Shown: piece by piece, positions 23,362 to 30,166 of the stretch
Numbering within the stretch: position 1 is the stretch's first letter
Layout of the letters: every line of letters begins with the position of its first letter
Source of the DNA: Vulcanimicrobiota bacterium
Lineage (GTDB): Bacteria; Vulcanimicrobiota; Vulcanimicrobiia; Vulcanimicrobiales; Vulcanimicrobiaceae
Length of the DNA stretch: 39,325 nucleotides
Reading direction: 5' to 3'
NCBI GenBank assembly: GCA_019236975.1
Contig: JAFAHZ010000021.1
Coordinates: 1-39,325, forward strand
Position numbers and translations under genes: made by a program
Notes under the pieces: model-generated
What the model was told of the DNA's origin: nothing
What the model saw: the letters and a program-made list of their open reading frames with translations, nothing else
The model's database searches: none

Positions 23362-24777
23362 TTAGTACTTCCCGTTGCCGCCTTCTTCGTAGCCGCGCGA
23401 CATCGAGAGCGCCTCTTTGGTGACGGACTGCAAGAACTCGTCGTTCGTGCGCGTCTGCGCCATCTTGTCGAGGATGATCTCGGTGATGTCGCCGGTATTG
23501 AGCACGGCGGTCGCGCGCCGCAGCATCCACAGCTTGCGCATTTCTTCGGGCGCGAGCAGCAGCTCTTCATGGCGCGTTCCCGAACGCTTGATGTCGATCG
23601 CCGGGAAGACGCGCGACTCGGCGAGTTTGCGCGTGAGGTTGAGCTCCATGTTGCCGGTGCCTTTGAACTCTTCGAAGATCACGTCGTCCATCTTCGAACC
23701 GGTCTCGATGAGCGCCGTTGCGACGATGGTGAGCGAACCGCCTTCTTCGATCTTACGGGCCGCGCCGAAGAAGCGCTTCGGCTTATGCAGCGAGGCGGTA
23801 CCCAGACCGCCCGACAGCGTGCGCCCCGACGTGGGGACGACTTGGTTGTACGCACGCGCGAGACGCGTAATCGAGTCGAGCAGAATCACGACGTCTTTGC
23901 CGAGCTCGACGAGACGCTTCGCGCGTTCCATCGTCAGCTCTGCGACGGCAGTGTGGTTCTCCGGATGCTCGTCGAACGTCGAGGCGACGACTTCGCCGTC
24001 GATCGTGCGCTGCATGTCGGTCACTTCTTCGGGCCGCTCGTCGACGAGCAGCGCGATGATGTGAGCTTCGGGGTGGTTGATGGAAATCGAGTTCGCGATG
24101 TTTTTCAGCAGCGTCGTCTTACCGGCTTTCGGCGGCGAAACGATCAGTGCGCGCTGTCCTTTGCCGATCGGGCAGAACAGATCGATGACGCGCGTCGAGA
24201 GCTGCGTCGAGCGCACTTCGAGCTTGAAGCGCTCCTGCGGGTAGATCGGCGTCCCTTTTTCAAAGACGCGACGCCCCTTGATCGCCTCGGGATCGAATCC
24301 GTTGACCTTATCGACGCGAATGAGACCGTAGTATTTTTCGCTCTCTTTCGGGCGGCGCACTTGGCCTTCGACCATATCGCCGCGGCGCAACTCGAAGCGC
24401 CGAATCTGCGACTGGCTGACGTAAATGTCGTCGTTGCCGATGACGTACCCGCCGCGGCGCAAGAAGCCGTAGCCTTCCGGCAAGATGTCGAGGATGCCGT
24501 TAGCCATCTCGAGGCCGGAGCGAGCGGTCTGCGCCGTAACGATCAGCGCGACGATGTCGTCCTTCTTGAGCTTGGCAGGGCTGGGAATCTCGACTTCGAG
24601 CTCGCGAGCCAACTCGACGAGGTCGGTCTTGGTCTTCTCCGCCAGTTGCGCTTGCGTCAGCATCGGCGGAACGTTTTCGGCTTGTGGAAATTCGTGGTAG
24701 GCAGCGGGGTGCTGGCCGAAGTGGTGCCGGCGGCGCGAACGGCGTCGGCGTCCACCGCCCCCTTGTTGAGGACGCAT
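23362..24777 (-). CDS. rho: transcription termination factor Rho
   Basis: A 471-aa hexameric RNA helicase that ends transcription of untranslated RNA. N-terminal Rho_N helix-turn (TDLVELARELEVEIPSPAKL), CSD-like RNA-binding domain (ANGILDILPEGYGFLR, then NDDIYVSQSQIRRFELRRGD), and the ATPase core with Walker A SPPKAGKTTLLKN (about 213-225), DERPEEVTDM, VILLDSITRLARAYN, and the Q/R-loop PSGR-like SGRTLSGGL. A Gly/Arg-rich stretch (GGGGRRRRSRRRHHFG) precedes the N-domain. ATG 24777 is chosen because the sequence upstream to the next start (GTG 24834) is AT-richer leader; either is possible. A promoter 170 bases upstream suggests a long leader. Confidence 0.95.
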   Translation of the reverse strand: MRPQQGGGGRRRRSRRRHHFGQHPAAYHEFPQAENVPPMLTQAQLAEKTKTDLVELARELEVEIPSPAKLKKDDIVALIVTAQTARSGLEMANGILDILPEGYGFLRRGGYVIGNDDIYVSQSQIRRFELRRGDMVEGQVRRPKESEKYYGLIRVDKVNGFDPEAIKGRRVFEKGTPIYPQERFKLEVRSTQLSTRVIDLFCPIGKGQRALIVSPPKAGKTTLLKNIANSISINHPEAHIIALLVDERPEEVTDMQRTIDGEVVASTFDEHPENHTAVAELTMERAKRLVELGKDVVILLDSITRLARAYNQVVPTSGRTLSGGLGTASLHKPKRFFGAARKIEEGGSLTIVATALIETGSKMDDVIFEEFKGTGNMELNLTRKLAESRVFPAIDIKRSGTRHEELLLAPEEMRKLWMLRRATAVLNTGDITEIILDKMAQTRTNDEFLQSVTKEALSMSRGYEEGGNGKY

Positions 24778-24953
24778 GTCGTTATTTGGACGATGTTCCG
24801 TTTGCAGAGGATTTTCTCTCTTGTAGAGTCGCACGCGTCTAACAGCGAGTTCGCCCGGCGAGGCTGCCTTGCGATCCGATCGGCGACGTGTACGTGGGGA
24901 ATGTCAAGGTGCCGCGGCTGTCAGCAAGCGCCAACTACATCGCGACGAGTCAC

Positions 24954-24982
24954 ACTATACCATACGACTAAGGTGGGTTCAA
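24954..24982 (-). promoter_or_regulatory. sigma-70-type promoter for rho
   Basis: On the minus strand TTGAAC (24982-24977), a 17-base spacer, and TATAGT (24959-24954) fit a housekeeping promoter. It begins just after the mpg stop (24989). Transcription from about 24946 gives a leader of roughly 170 bases before rho, long enough for the autogenous Rho attenuation known in other bacteria. Confidence 0.65.
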
Positions 24983-24988
24983 GTTCGG

Positions 24989-25567
24989 TCACGGCGGGCT
25001 CAAGCGCGCCGGCCCGCTCACGAACCGGTTGCCCGCCTCGTAGAAGCGCAACAGGCGGGTGGCCGCGCGCGTGAGACCGATCCTCCGGCTGCGGCGTACG
25101 GGGCCGCGAGGCGTACCGGCCGCCTCCAGGCGCAGTCCGTCACCCGCAAAAACGTCGGCCCCGTCGAAAGAACGATCGATCTTCAGCGCGGCGCACAGGC
25201 GCCCCGGGCCGCGGCAGAGATCGCGTGCGTCTTGCACGCCGCGCCGCTGACGCATTAAATGAAGGCCTTCGAGGGGTTCGAGCGCGCGGACGAGCACGCC
25301 CGCGCCTTCGCCGTCGGGCTCGCTTGAAAGGTTGAAACAGAACGACGTTCCGTAGATGAGATAAACGTAGGCTCGGTGCGGCGGTCCGAAGAGCGTCGCG
25401 TTTCTCGCCGTTTTTCCGCCGTAGGCGTGGCAGGCCGGATCGTTCGGAAGATACGCTTCGGTTTCGACGATGCGCCCGGACGCGATACCTTCGGCGGATT
25501 CGCGCACCAACACGCAGCCGATTAAAGATTCGGCGAGCGCCGTCGTTTCGACTGGGAGCGAAAACAC
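24989..25567 (-). CDS. mpg: DNA-3-methyladenine glycosylase (AAG/Mpg family)
   Basis: A 192-aa AAG-type glycosylase that removes alkylated purines such as 3-methyladenine from DNA. GRIVETEAYLPNDPACHAYG (31-50) includes the general-base Glu, followed by TARNATLFGPPHRAYVYLIYG, and further down DLCRGPGRLCAALKID. GTG 25567 gives the family N-terminus VFSLPVETTALAESLIGCVLV. Ten bases after the RNase H-like gene; both should be transcribed from the LexA-like promoter at 26014-26041, making this a DNA-damage candidate. Full length and no missing motif. Confidence 0.93.
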   Translation of the reverse strand: MFSLPVETTALAESLIGCVLVRESAEGIASGRIVETEAYLPNDPACHAYGGKTARNATLFGPPHRAYVYLIYGTSFCFNLSSEPDGEGAGVLVRALEPLEGLHLMRQRRGVQDARDLCRGPGRLCAALKIDRSFDGADVFAGDGLRLEAAGTPRGPVRRSRRIGLTRAATRLLRFYEAGNRFVSGPARLSPP

Positions 25568-25577
25568 GCGGGCTCTG

Positions 25578-25994
25578 TTATGCCGCGGTGTCGAGTGCGA
25601 CCTCCGCGCGAGCGCGCTGCGTGAGCTCCGGCGAAAGGTTCGGCAACAGTTCGACGCGCTCGAAACCGTTCAGCGCGCATTTAAGGCGCACGTACGGAAG
25701 CACGATCGTGTCGGGAACGTCGCTGGTGCACGCTAACTCGGAGAGCAGCGCGGCATCGCCGACTGCCAGGGCCGCGTGGCGCACGCCGCGGCGCTGCAAA
25801 GCCCTGGCAATCTCCGTCACCGCCGCGTAGCCGACTTCGCGATCGGAAAACCCCGCGTTCAGTCGAAAGCCTACGCGCAAGAGATGTTCGCCCGCGGCCC
25901 GCCGCAGCCGAGCGTAGGCGACGCCGCGACCGCCCGGCCCAGCGGCAAAGCCGACTTCGGCGTGGACGGACGGAGCTGGATCTCTGCGCTTCAC
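25578..25994 (-). CDS. RNase H-like domain protein (variant active site)
   Basis: A 138-aa protein resembling the RNase HI/RVT_3 fold. HAEVGFAAGPGGRGVAYARL fits the first strand-turn (D-G-A-x-G-N-P-G-x-x-G), with Glu where the first Asp normally is; DREVGYAAVTEIARALQ has the second acidic residue (Glu), AVGDAALLSEL the third Asp, and NLSPELTQRARAEV the C-terminal N-x-x-A-D-x-L-A motif. The match is by motif spacing only. GTG 25994 follows GAGGG by 6-7 bases, a good ribosome-binding site. Directly downstream of a consensus promoter and cotranscribed with mpg. Activity on RNA-DNA hybrids is a guess. Confidence 0.55.
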   Translation of the reverse strand: MKRRDPAPSVHAEVGFAAGPGGRGVAYARLRRAAGEHLLRVGFRLNAGFSDREVGYAAVTEIARALQRRGVRHAALAVGDAALLSELACTSDVPDTIVLPYVRLKCALNGFERVELLPNLSPELTQRARAEVALDTAA

Positions 25995-26013
25995 TCAATG
26001 CCCTCTTGGGCAA

Positions 26014-26041
26014 ATTATACCGAACGTACGTTCGGTGTCAA
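26014..26041 (-). promoter_or_regulatory. consensus promoter with LexA-type palindrome in the spacer
   Basis: On the minus strand TTGACA (26041-26036), a 16-base spacer, then TATAAT (26019-26014): both hexamers are perfect. The 18-base perfect palindrome ACCGAACGTACGTTCGGT (26019-26036) fills the spacer and includes one base of each hexamer. Its core CGAACGTACGTTCG matches the Bacillus/Actinobacteria LexA box GAAC-N4-GTTC. A repressor bound there would block polymerase at the RNase H-like/mpg operon. The element is written in the last codons of the upstream glycosyltransferase, whose TAA stop lies inside TATAAT. Confidence 0.85.
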
Positions 26042-27211
26042 CTCCCGATCGGCGAACGGCCCATCGCCGGGCGCCAAACTTGCGTACAGACCCAGCATGC
26101 GATCGACCTGCGCGCCGATCGAGAAGCGCGATGCCCGGCGGCGGGCAAGCATGGCAATCTCGGCCGAAGGCGTCGCCGGTATTGCCGAAAAGGCCGCGGC
26201 AAAGGCCTGCGGAGCGGCGGTCGCAATCGCCCCCGCCTGTCCCAAGACGTCGCGATTGGGCGGTGCGTCGGCGGCGATCACGAACGCGCCGGCCGCCAGT
26301 GCCTCCGCCTGAACCAGCCCCTGAGTTTCGGTGGTGCTCGGCATGACGAAAGCGTCGGCGCTGGCGTACAAATCGGGCAGACCTTCCCGGTCGACGACGC
26401 CGAGGAAGCGGGTTCGATCGGCCACTCCCCGGCTGCGAGCGTACTCCACCAGCTCGTCGCGCGCCGGACCGTCGCCGGCTATGGCCAGCTTCAGGCGCGA
26501 ATCGCCGGCTAGGGCGAGGGCATCGAGCAGCAGCTCGAGGTTCTTCTCTTTTGCAAGACGCGAAACGCACAGCAGCAGCCGGTCCGCTGCGCCGGCTCCC
26601 AGCGACGCGCGCAGCCGCTCGTCGCGCCGGCCTTCCCCAAAACGATCGACGTCGATTCCGCTGGGCACCACCTCGATGCGCACGACGACGCCGAGGTCCC
26701 GCAGGTGCGTCGCCATTGCAGGCGTCGGGACGACGACGGCGTCGGCGAGGTTCGCGAAGCGCCGGGTGAGCTGCGAAGCCGCATAGCGCGTGGCGTTCGG
26801 TTCGAAGGGGACGTAGTGCGCGTACGCCTCGAGCTGCGTGTGATACGTGTAGACCAGCGGCATGCCGTACCGCCGCGCGTAGCGCAGTCCCATCCAGCCC
26901 GTCACGAACGGCGAGTGCACGTGCACCAGCGACAGACGTTTGACGATGTTGTTGACGTTTCGGCGGCTGACCAGCGGCAGCGTCAGACGATACGGCGTGC
27001 GCGTCGGCAACGGAAGGGACGGCATGCGCAGGATGCTTTCGCGCGCCGGCGCTCGGCCGGGATCCTCGTAACCCGGCATCCGCGGGGTGAAGCAGTACAC
27101 CTCGTGTCCGCGGGTGCGCAGTCCCTGGGCCAGCGCCTCGACGGAAGCCACCACACCGTTGACCACCGGCCGGTAGACTTCGGTAAAAAACCCGATGCGC
27201 AGAGTCGGCAT
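26015..27211 (-). CDS. glycosyltransferase family 4 protein
   Basis: A 398-aa GT-B glycosyltransferase (family 4, PimB/MshA-like or diacylglycerol glycosyltransferase-like). N-terminal RIGFFTEVYRPVVNGVVASVE is typical of lipid glycosyltransferases of this branch; VVPSGIDVDRF opens the donor domain; VSRLAKEKNLELLLDAL and STTETQGLVQAEALAAG (E-x7-E pattern) bind the nucleotide-sugar. It probably glycosylates a membrane lipid or cell-wall precursor, but acceptor and donor cannot be read. ATG 27211 is taken because homology starts right after it. The 3' end encodes the promoter of the downstream operon. Confidence 0.88.
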   Translation of the reverse strand: MPTLRIGFFTEVYRPVVNGVVASVEALAQGLRTRGHEVYCFTPRMPGYEDPGRAPARESILRMPSLPLPTRTPYRLTLPLVSRRNVNNIVKRLSLVHVHSPFVTGWMGLRYARRYGMPLVYTYHTQLEAYAHYVPFEPNATRYAASQLTRRFANLADAVVVPTPAMATHLRDLGVVVRIEVVPSGIDVDRFGEGRRDERLRASLGAGAADRLLLCVSRLAKEKNLELLLDALALAGDSRLKLAIAGDGPARDELVEYARSRGVADRTRFLGVVDREGLPDLYASADAFVMPSTTETQGLVQAEALAAGAFVIAADAPPNRDVLGQAGAIATAAPQAFAAAFSAIPATPSAEIAMLARRRASRFSIGAQVDRMLGLYASLAPGDGPFADRELTPNVRSV

Positions 27212-27299
27212 ACCCGCACTAGTGTACCGCACTGTCGATAGAAGGGACCTCCTGCACGATTGCGACTTTCGGCATATTCCTCTTTCGCGGCGGCCGTGC

Positions 27300-27305
27300 T
27301 ATAGT
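27300..27305 (+). promoter_or_regulatory. candidate -10 element (TATAGT) for the 3D-domain gene
   Basis: TATAGT at 27300-27305 is a good -10 in an otherwise AT-poor stretch of the 367-base gap 27212-27578. No convincing -35 at 16-18 bases upstream was seen (TTGCGA at 27260 is too far). Transcription would start about 27312 and give a leader of about 267 nt. The left part of the gap, 27212-27299, holds nothing else I recognise beyond room for the divergent glycosyltransferase promoter. Confidence 0.4.
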
Positions 27306-27311
27306 GCCCGG

Positions 27312-27578
27312 GTCAAGCCTAGGTGCCCATCGGGCAACCTCTGCGAAGCGCCGTGTCACCCCATTGTGCGGGGGCGGTTCGCATAACCACCGACGTGCCT
27401 GGTGCTCTCCGGAGCGCCGACAGTCCTCAAAAACACGACAGTTGCAGCGCTCTTTAGCGCTTTCGATTCCGCAAGAAGCACGGTAACGTGCTGCGTGGCT
27501 CGGGGTTTATCGTTTGCTTGCTTGTAAGGTGTGCGGCAAACCATTCGACCGGGCCGGGAAGGAAAGGAACTCCTCGTT
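27312..27578 (+). promoter_or_regulatory. structured leader RNA, multiple hairpins, unknown class
   Basis: Five consecutive hairpins were found by eye: TGCCC/GGGCA (27324-27336); TGCGAA/TTCGCA (27342-27347 and 27378-27383) enclosing CGCC/GGCG and CCCC/GGG; GGTGCTC/GAGCGCC (27401-27418) closed by a UCCG loop; AGCGCT/AGCGCT (27446-27461); AGCACG/CGTGCT (27477-27492) closed by a GUAA loop. UNCG and GNRA loops are typical of real structured RNAs. No match to a riboswitch motif known to me (including the c-di-AMP ydaO class often found before wall hydrolases) was evident. An SD, AAGGAAAGGA, follows at 27559-27568. Confidence 0.6.
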
Positions 27579-28634
27579 TTGATCGGCCGCGGACCACTCC
27601 GGCTGAGCCACGTTCTGGTCGTTGCGCTCCTGACCGCCGTTTTCGTGTGGGCGGGATTCGTAACGCACCCGTCTGCCGCATTCGCCTCCGCCGGTGACGG
27701 CGCGACGGCGGCGCCTCTCGCGCCGCACTCCGTCACGCTCGAAGCTAACGGTGCGACGGTGCAGACGACCAGCGACGCGGCGACGGTCGGCGATTTCCTG
27801 CGCGAGCGCAATCTCAGCGTCGGACCGCACGATTACGTGTATCCCGATCAGGACGTTCCGCTTTCCGACGGTTTGGCCGTAACCTACCGCGCGGCCGTAA
27901 GCGTAACCATTGAAACGGCGCGCGATCGCGTCGCCGTCACGTCGTCGGCCGACGACGTCGGCTCGCTGCTCGAAGAAGAAAACATTCGTCTCGATGCGGG
28001 CGACCGCGTGCAGCCGCCGCTCGATGCGGCGCTGCCGGCAAACGGCGTCGTCCGGATCGTGCACGTCGTCGCTTGGCAGCGAACCGAGCGCAGCGCGATC
28101 GAACCGCAAACGATTCACCGGCTCGATTTTTCGATAACGCCCGGAAGCTCGCGCGTCCTCGCTCGCGGCTCGCGCGGCGAGCGCGAAGACGTCGTTCGTT
28201 TCGAGCGGCTGGACGGCGCACCGGTAACGCGCACCGTCGTCTCTTCGCACGTTCTGCGCAAAGCTCGTCCGCAAATCGTTGCCGACGGCATCGACGAATA
28301 CGAAGCGTTCGCGCGCATGGAACAACGCGGGGTCGAGCGCACGGCATATCTCGCTGAGAGCGCGCTGCAAATGGTCGCGACGGCGTACACCGCCGGCTGT
28401 TACGGCTGCAGCGGCATCACCGCAATCGGTAGACCCGCGGGCCACGGAATCGTCGCCGTCGATCCCAGCGTTATCCCGCTCGGCACGCGCCTCTTCATTC
28501 CGGGATACGGCTTGGCCATTGCCGGCGACACGGGCGGTGCGATTCGCGGCTTTCGGATCGATCTCGGTTTCAACTCCGAGCGCGACGCACTTCTGTTCGG
28601 ACGACGCGAAGTCACCGTATACAGGTTGAAGTAG
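27579..28634 (+). CDS. DUF348-G5-3D domain cell-wall protein (YabE/Rpf-like)
   Basis: A 351-aa exported protein. N-terminal hydrophobic signal (LRLSHVLVVALLTAVFVWAG), two DUF348 repeats (about 49-160: SVTLEANGATVQTTSDAATV, SVTIETARDRVAVTSSADDV), a G5 domain (about 165-250) and a C-terminal 3D domain (about 264-345: MVATAYTAGCYGCSG, GIVAVDPSVIPLGTRLFIPG, AGDTGGAIRGFRIDLG) with the three conserved aspartates of lytic/DPBB enzymes. It would bind or cleave peptidoglycan, like B. subtilis YabE. TTG 27579 is the start, 10 bases after AAGGAAAGGA; GTG 27531 would leave a longer Arg-rich N-terminus. The gene directly before rsmA matches the yabE-ksgA and rpfB-ksgA neighbourhoods. Confidence 0.87.
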   Translation: MIGRGPLRLSHVLVVALLTAVFVWAGFVTHPSAAFASAGDGATAAPLAPHSVTLEANGATVQTTSDAATVGDFLRERNLSVGPHDYVYPDQDVPLSDGLAVTYRAAVSVTIETARDRVAVTSSADDVGSLLEEENIRLDAGDRVQPPLDAALPANGVVRIVHVVAWQRTERSAIEPQTIHRLDFSITPGSSRVLARGSRGEREDVVRFERLDGAPVTRTVVSSHVLRKARPQIVADGIDEYEAFARMEQRGVERTAYLAESALQMVATAYTAGCYGCSGITAIGRPAGHGIVAVDPSVIPLGTRLFIPGYGLAIAGDTGGAIRGFRIDLGFNSERDALLFGRREVTVYRLK

Positions 28635-28638
28635 CGCG

Positions 28639-29469
28639 GTGAGCGCCGAGCACCCGCGCGCGCTGCTCGCACGCTGGGGCTTACGTCCAAAAAAGCGTTA
28701 CGGTCAAAACTTTCTCATGGACTCGGCAGCCGCGCGGCGAATCGCGCGGCTGTCCGTTCGTTCGGCCGGCGATCGCGTGGTCGAAATCGGTGCGGGAACG
28801 GGAGCGCTGACGTACGCGCTCTTGGCTGAAGGCGCTGCCGTCACCGCGATTGAGATCGATCCCCAGCTCGCCGCACTGCTGCGTTCGCGCGAAGATCTCC
28901 GCGGCGCCGAAGTCGTGGAAGCCGACGCGCTCGGGTTCGATTTCGCAGCGTGGGCGCGCGGAGCGCCCTGGCAAGCCGCGGGCAACCTGCCGTACAACGT
29001 CGCGACGCCGCTCGTTCTCCGCTTTTGCGAAATGCGCGACGGTCCGCAAACGGTCACCGCAATGGTGCAAAAGGACGTCGCCGATCGGCTAGCGGCGCGT
29101 CCGGGTACCGCCGCATATGGCAGCCTTTCGGTTGCGGTCGCGTACGCGATGGAGGTGCACCGGGAGTTCACGCTCGGGCCGCAATCGTTTTATCCGCAAC
29201 CCAAAGTACGCTCGACGGTCGTTCGCATGGTGCGGCACGATCGTCCTCCGGTGCGTCCGCACGATCTCGAGCTGTTTTGGAAGGTCGTGCGCGGCGCCTT
29301 CGCGTACCGCCGCAAAACGCTTGCAAACAGCCTGGTCTTGGCGCTCGGTTTGAACCGGGCCGGCATCGAGCGAGCGTTGGCAGATTGCAAACTCTCTCCG
29401 GAGATCCGCGGTGAACGACTCGACCTCGACGATTTCGCCCGCCTGGCCGACGCGCTGGCCGAAGGATAG
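28639..29469 (+). CDS. rsmA: 16S rRNA dimethyladenosine transferase RsmA/KsgA
   Basis: A 276-aa enzyme dimethylating the two adenosines in helix 45 of 16S rRNA; a checkpoint in small-subunit assembly. YGQNFLMD (21-28), VVEIGAGTGALTYALL (motif I, AdoMet binding), AIEIDPQLAALL, and AGNLPYNVATPLV (motif IV N-L-P-Y) are all present, with the C-terminal domain AFAYRRKTLANSL. GTG 28639 starts four bases after the 3D gene stop. The proximity suggests coregulation of wall and ribosome genes as seen in Firmicutes. Overlaps the next gene by 59 bases. Confidence 0.95.
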   Translation: MSAEHPRALLARWGLRPKKRYGQNFLMDSAAARRIARLSVRSAGDRVVEIGAGTGALTYALLAEGAAVTAIEIDPQLAALLRSREDLRGAEVVEADALGFDFAAWARGAPWQAAGNLPYNVATPLVLRFCEMRDGPQTVTAMVQKDVADRLAARPGTAAYGSLSVAVAYAMEVHREFTLGPQSFYPQPKVRSTVVRMVRHDRPPVRPHDLELFWKVVRGAFAYRRKTLANSLVLALGLNRAGIERALADCKLSPEIRGERLDLDDFARLADALAEG

Positions 29470-30166
29470 CTTTCGCAGCATCTGGACGTGGGTTCTTGCG
29501 ATCCTCGTCGCCCTCGCTTTCGTCGGGACGTTTCTGCTGGGAATCAAACAGAGCAGCAGCGGGACGACGCTCAAGAACGTTCCCGTCGTCGTCGTGTACA
29601 TTTCTCTGCTGCTCACGTTTGCATTCGAAGGCGTCGTCTTGCTCGCCGTACTGCTGTCGCTGCCGGCGATTTCGAAGTTCAGCCTAGCCGAGTTGGGGTT
29701 TCGGAAACCGACGAGGTCCGCCGTGATCGGCGGCATCGGAGGGGCGATTGCCATGATCGTGGTTGCCAACGGCGGCGCGTCGCTCATCGACTATCTCGCG
29801 CACAGCAAGCACGAACAAGACGTCATCGAGCTCTTTCGCGGTATCCACGACCCGGTGACGATCGTCGTTTTCGTGCTTTTTGCCTGCGTCTTCGCGCCGT
29901 TCGCCGAAGAATCGATTTTTCGCGTATTCTTCTTCAACCTCGGTCTGAGGTACGGCGGGTTTTGGGCCGGGGCAATCGTCAGCGGCGTGCTTTTCGGGTT
30001 GGCGCACGGCGACGCATTCGCCGCGCTGCCGCTGGCGGCCGGCGGCATGATTCTGTGCTACGTCTACTATCGCACGCGGAACGCTTTTGCATCGATGATT
30101 TCGCACTCGCTGTTCAACACGTTTTCGATCGTCGCGCTGCTACTGACGTCCGGGGTCACCCAGTAA
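29411..30166 (+). CDS. CPBP family intramembrane metalloprotease (Abi-like)
   Basis: A 251-aa membrane protein with about seven hydrophobic helices. The CPBP/Abi motifs are APFAEESIFRVFFFNLG (EExxxR), SGVLFGLAHGDAF (FxxxH) and SMISHSLFNT (HxxxN), so the metal-binding Glu, Arg and His residues are intact. GTG 29411 is the only start codon ahead of the first helix; it lies 7 bases after a GGAG and overlaps rsmA by 59 bases in another frame. Substrates of such proteases are mostly unknown in this context. Converges on the glycosyltransferase with an 11-base overlap. Confidence 0.88.
   Translation: MNDSTSTISPAWPTRWPKDSFRSIWTWVLAILVALAFVGTFLLGIKQSSSGTTLKNVPVVVVYISLLLTFAFEGVVLLAVLLSLPAISKFSLAELGFRKPTRSAVIGGIGGAIAMIVVANGGASLIDYLAHSKHEQDVIELFRGIHDPVTIVVFVLFACVFAPFAEESIFRVFFFNLGLRYGGFWAGAIVSGVLFGLAHGDAFAALPLAAGGMILCYVYYRTRNAFASMISHSLFNTFSIVALLLTSGVTQ

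Noticed and set aside
24902-24907. Second promoter with perfect TTGACA ahead of rho
   Set aside because: The hexamer 17 bases downstream is GCCGAT, which is not a usable -10.
23206-25074. A 622-codon open frame on the plus strand opposite rho
   Set aside because: It is antisense to the clearly conserved rho gene and has no recognisable domain; such long frames are common in high-GC coding DNA.
27312-27578. Possible ydaO (c-di-AMP) riboswitch
   Set aside because: A GTGCGGGGG and a CCGACAG segment recall parts of it, but the conserved pairing and spacing were not found; only a covariance search could decide.
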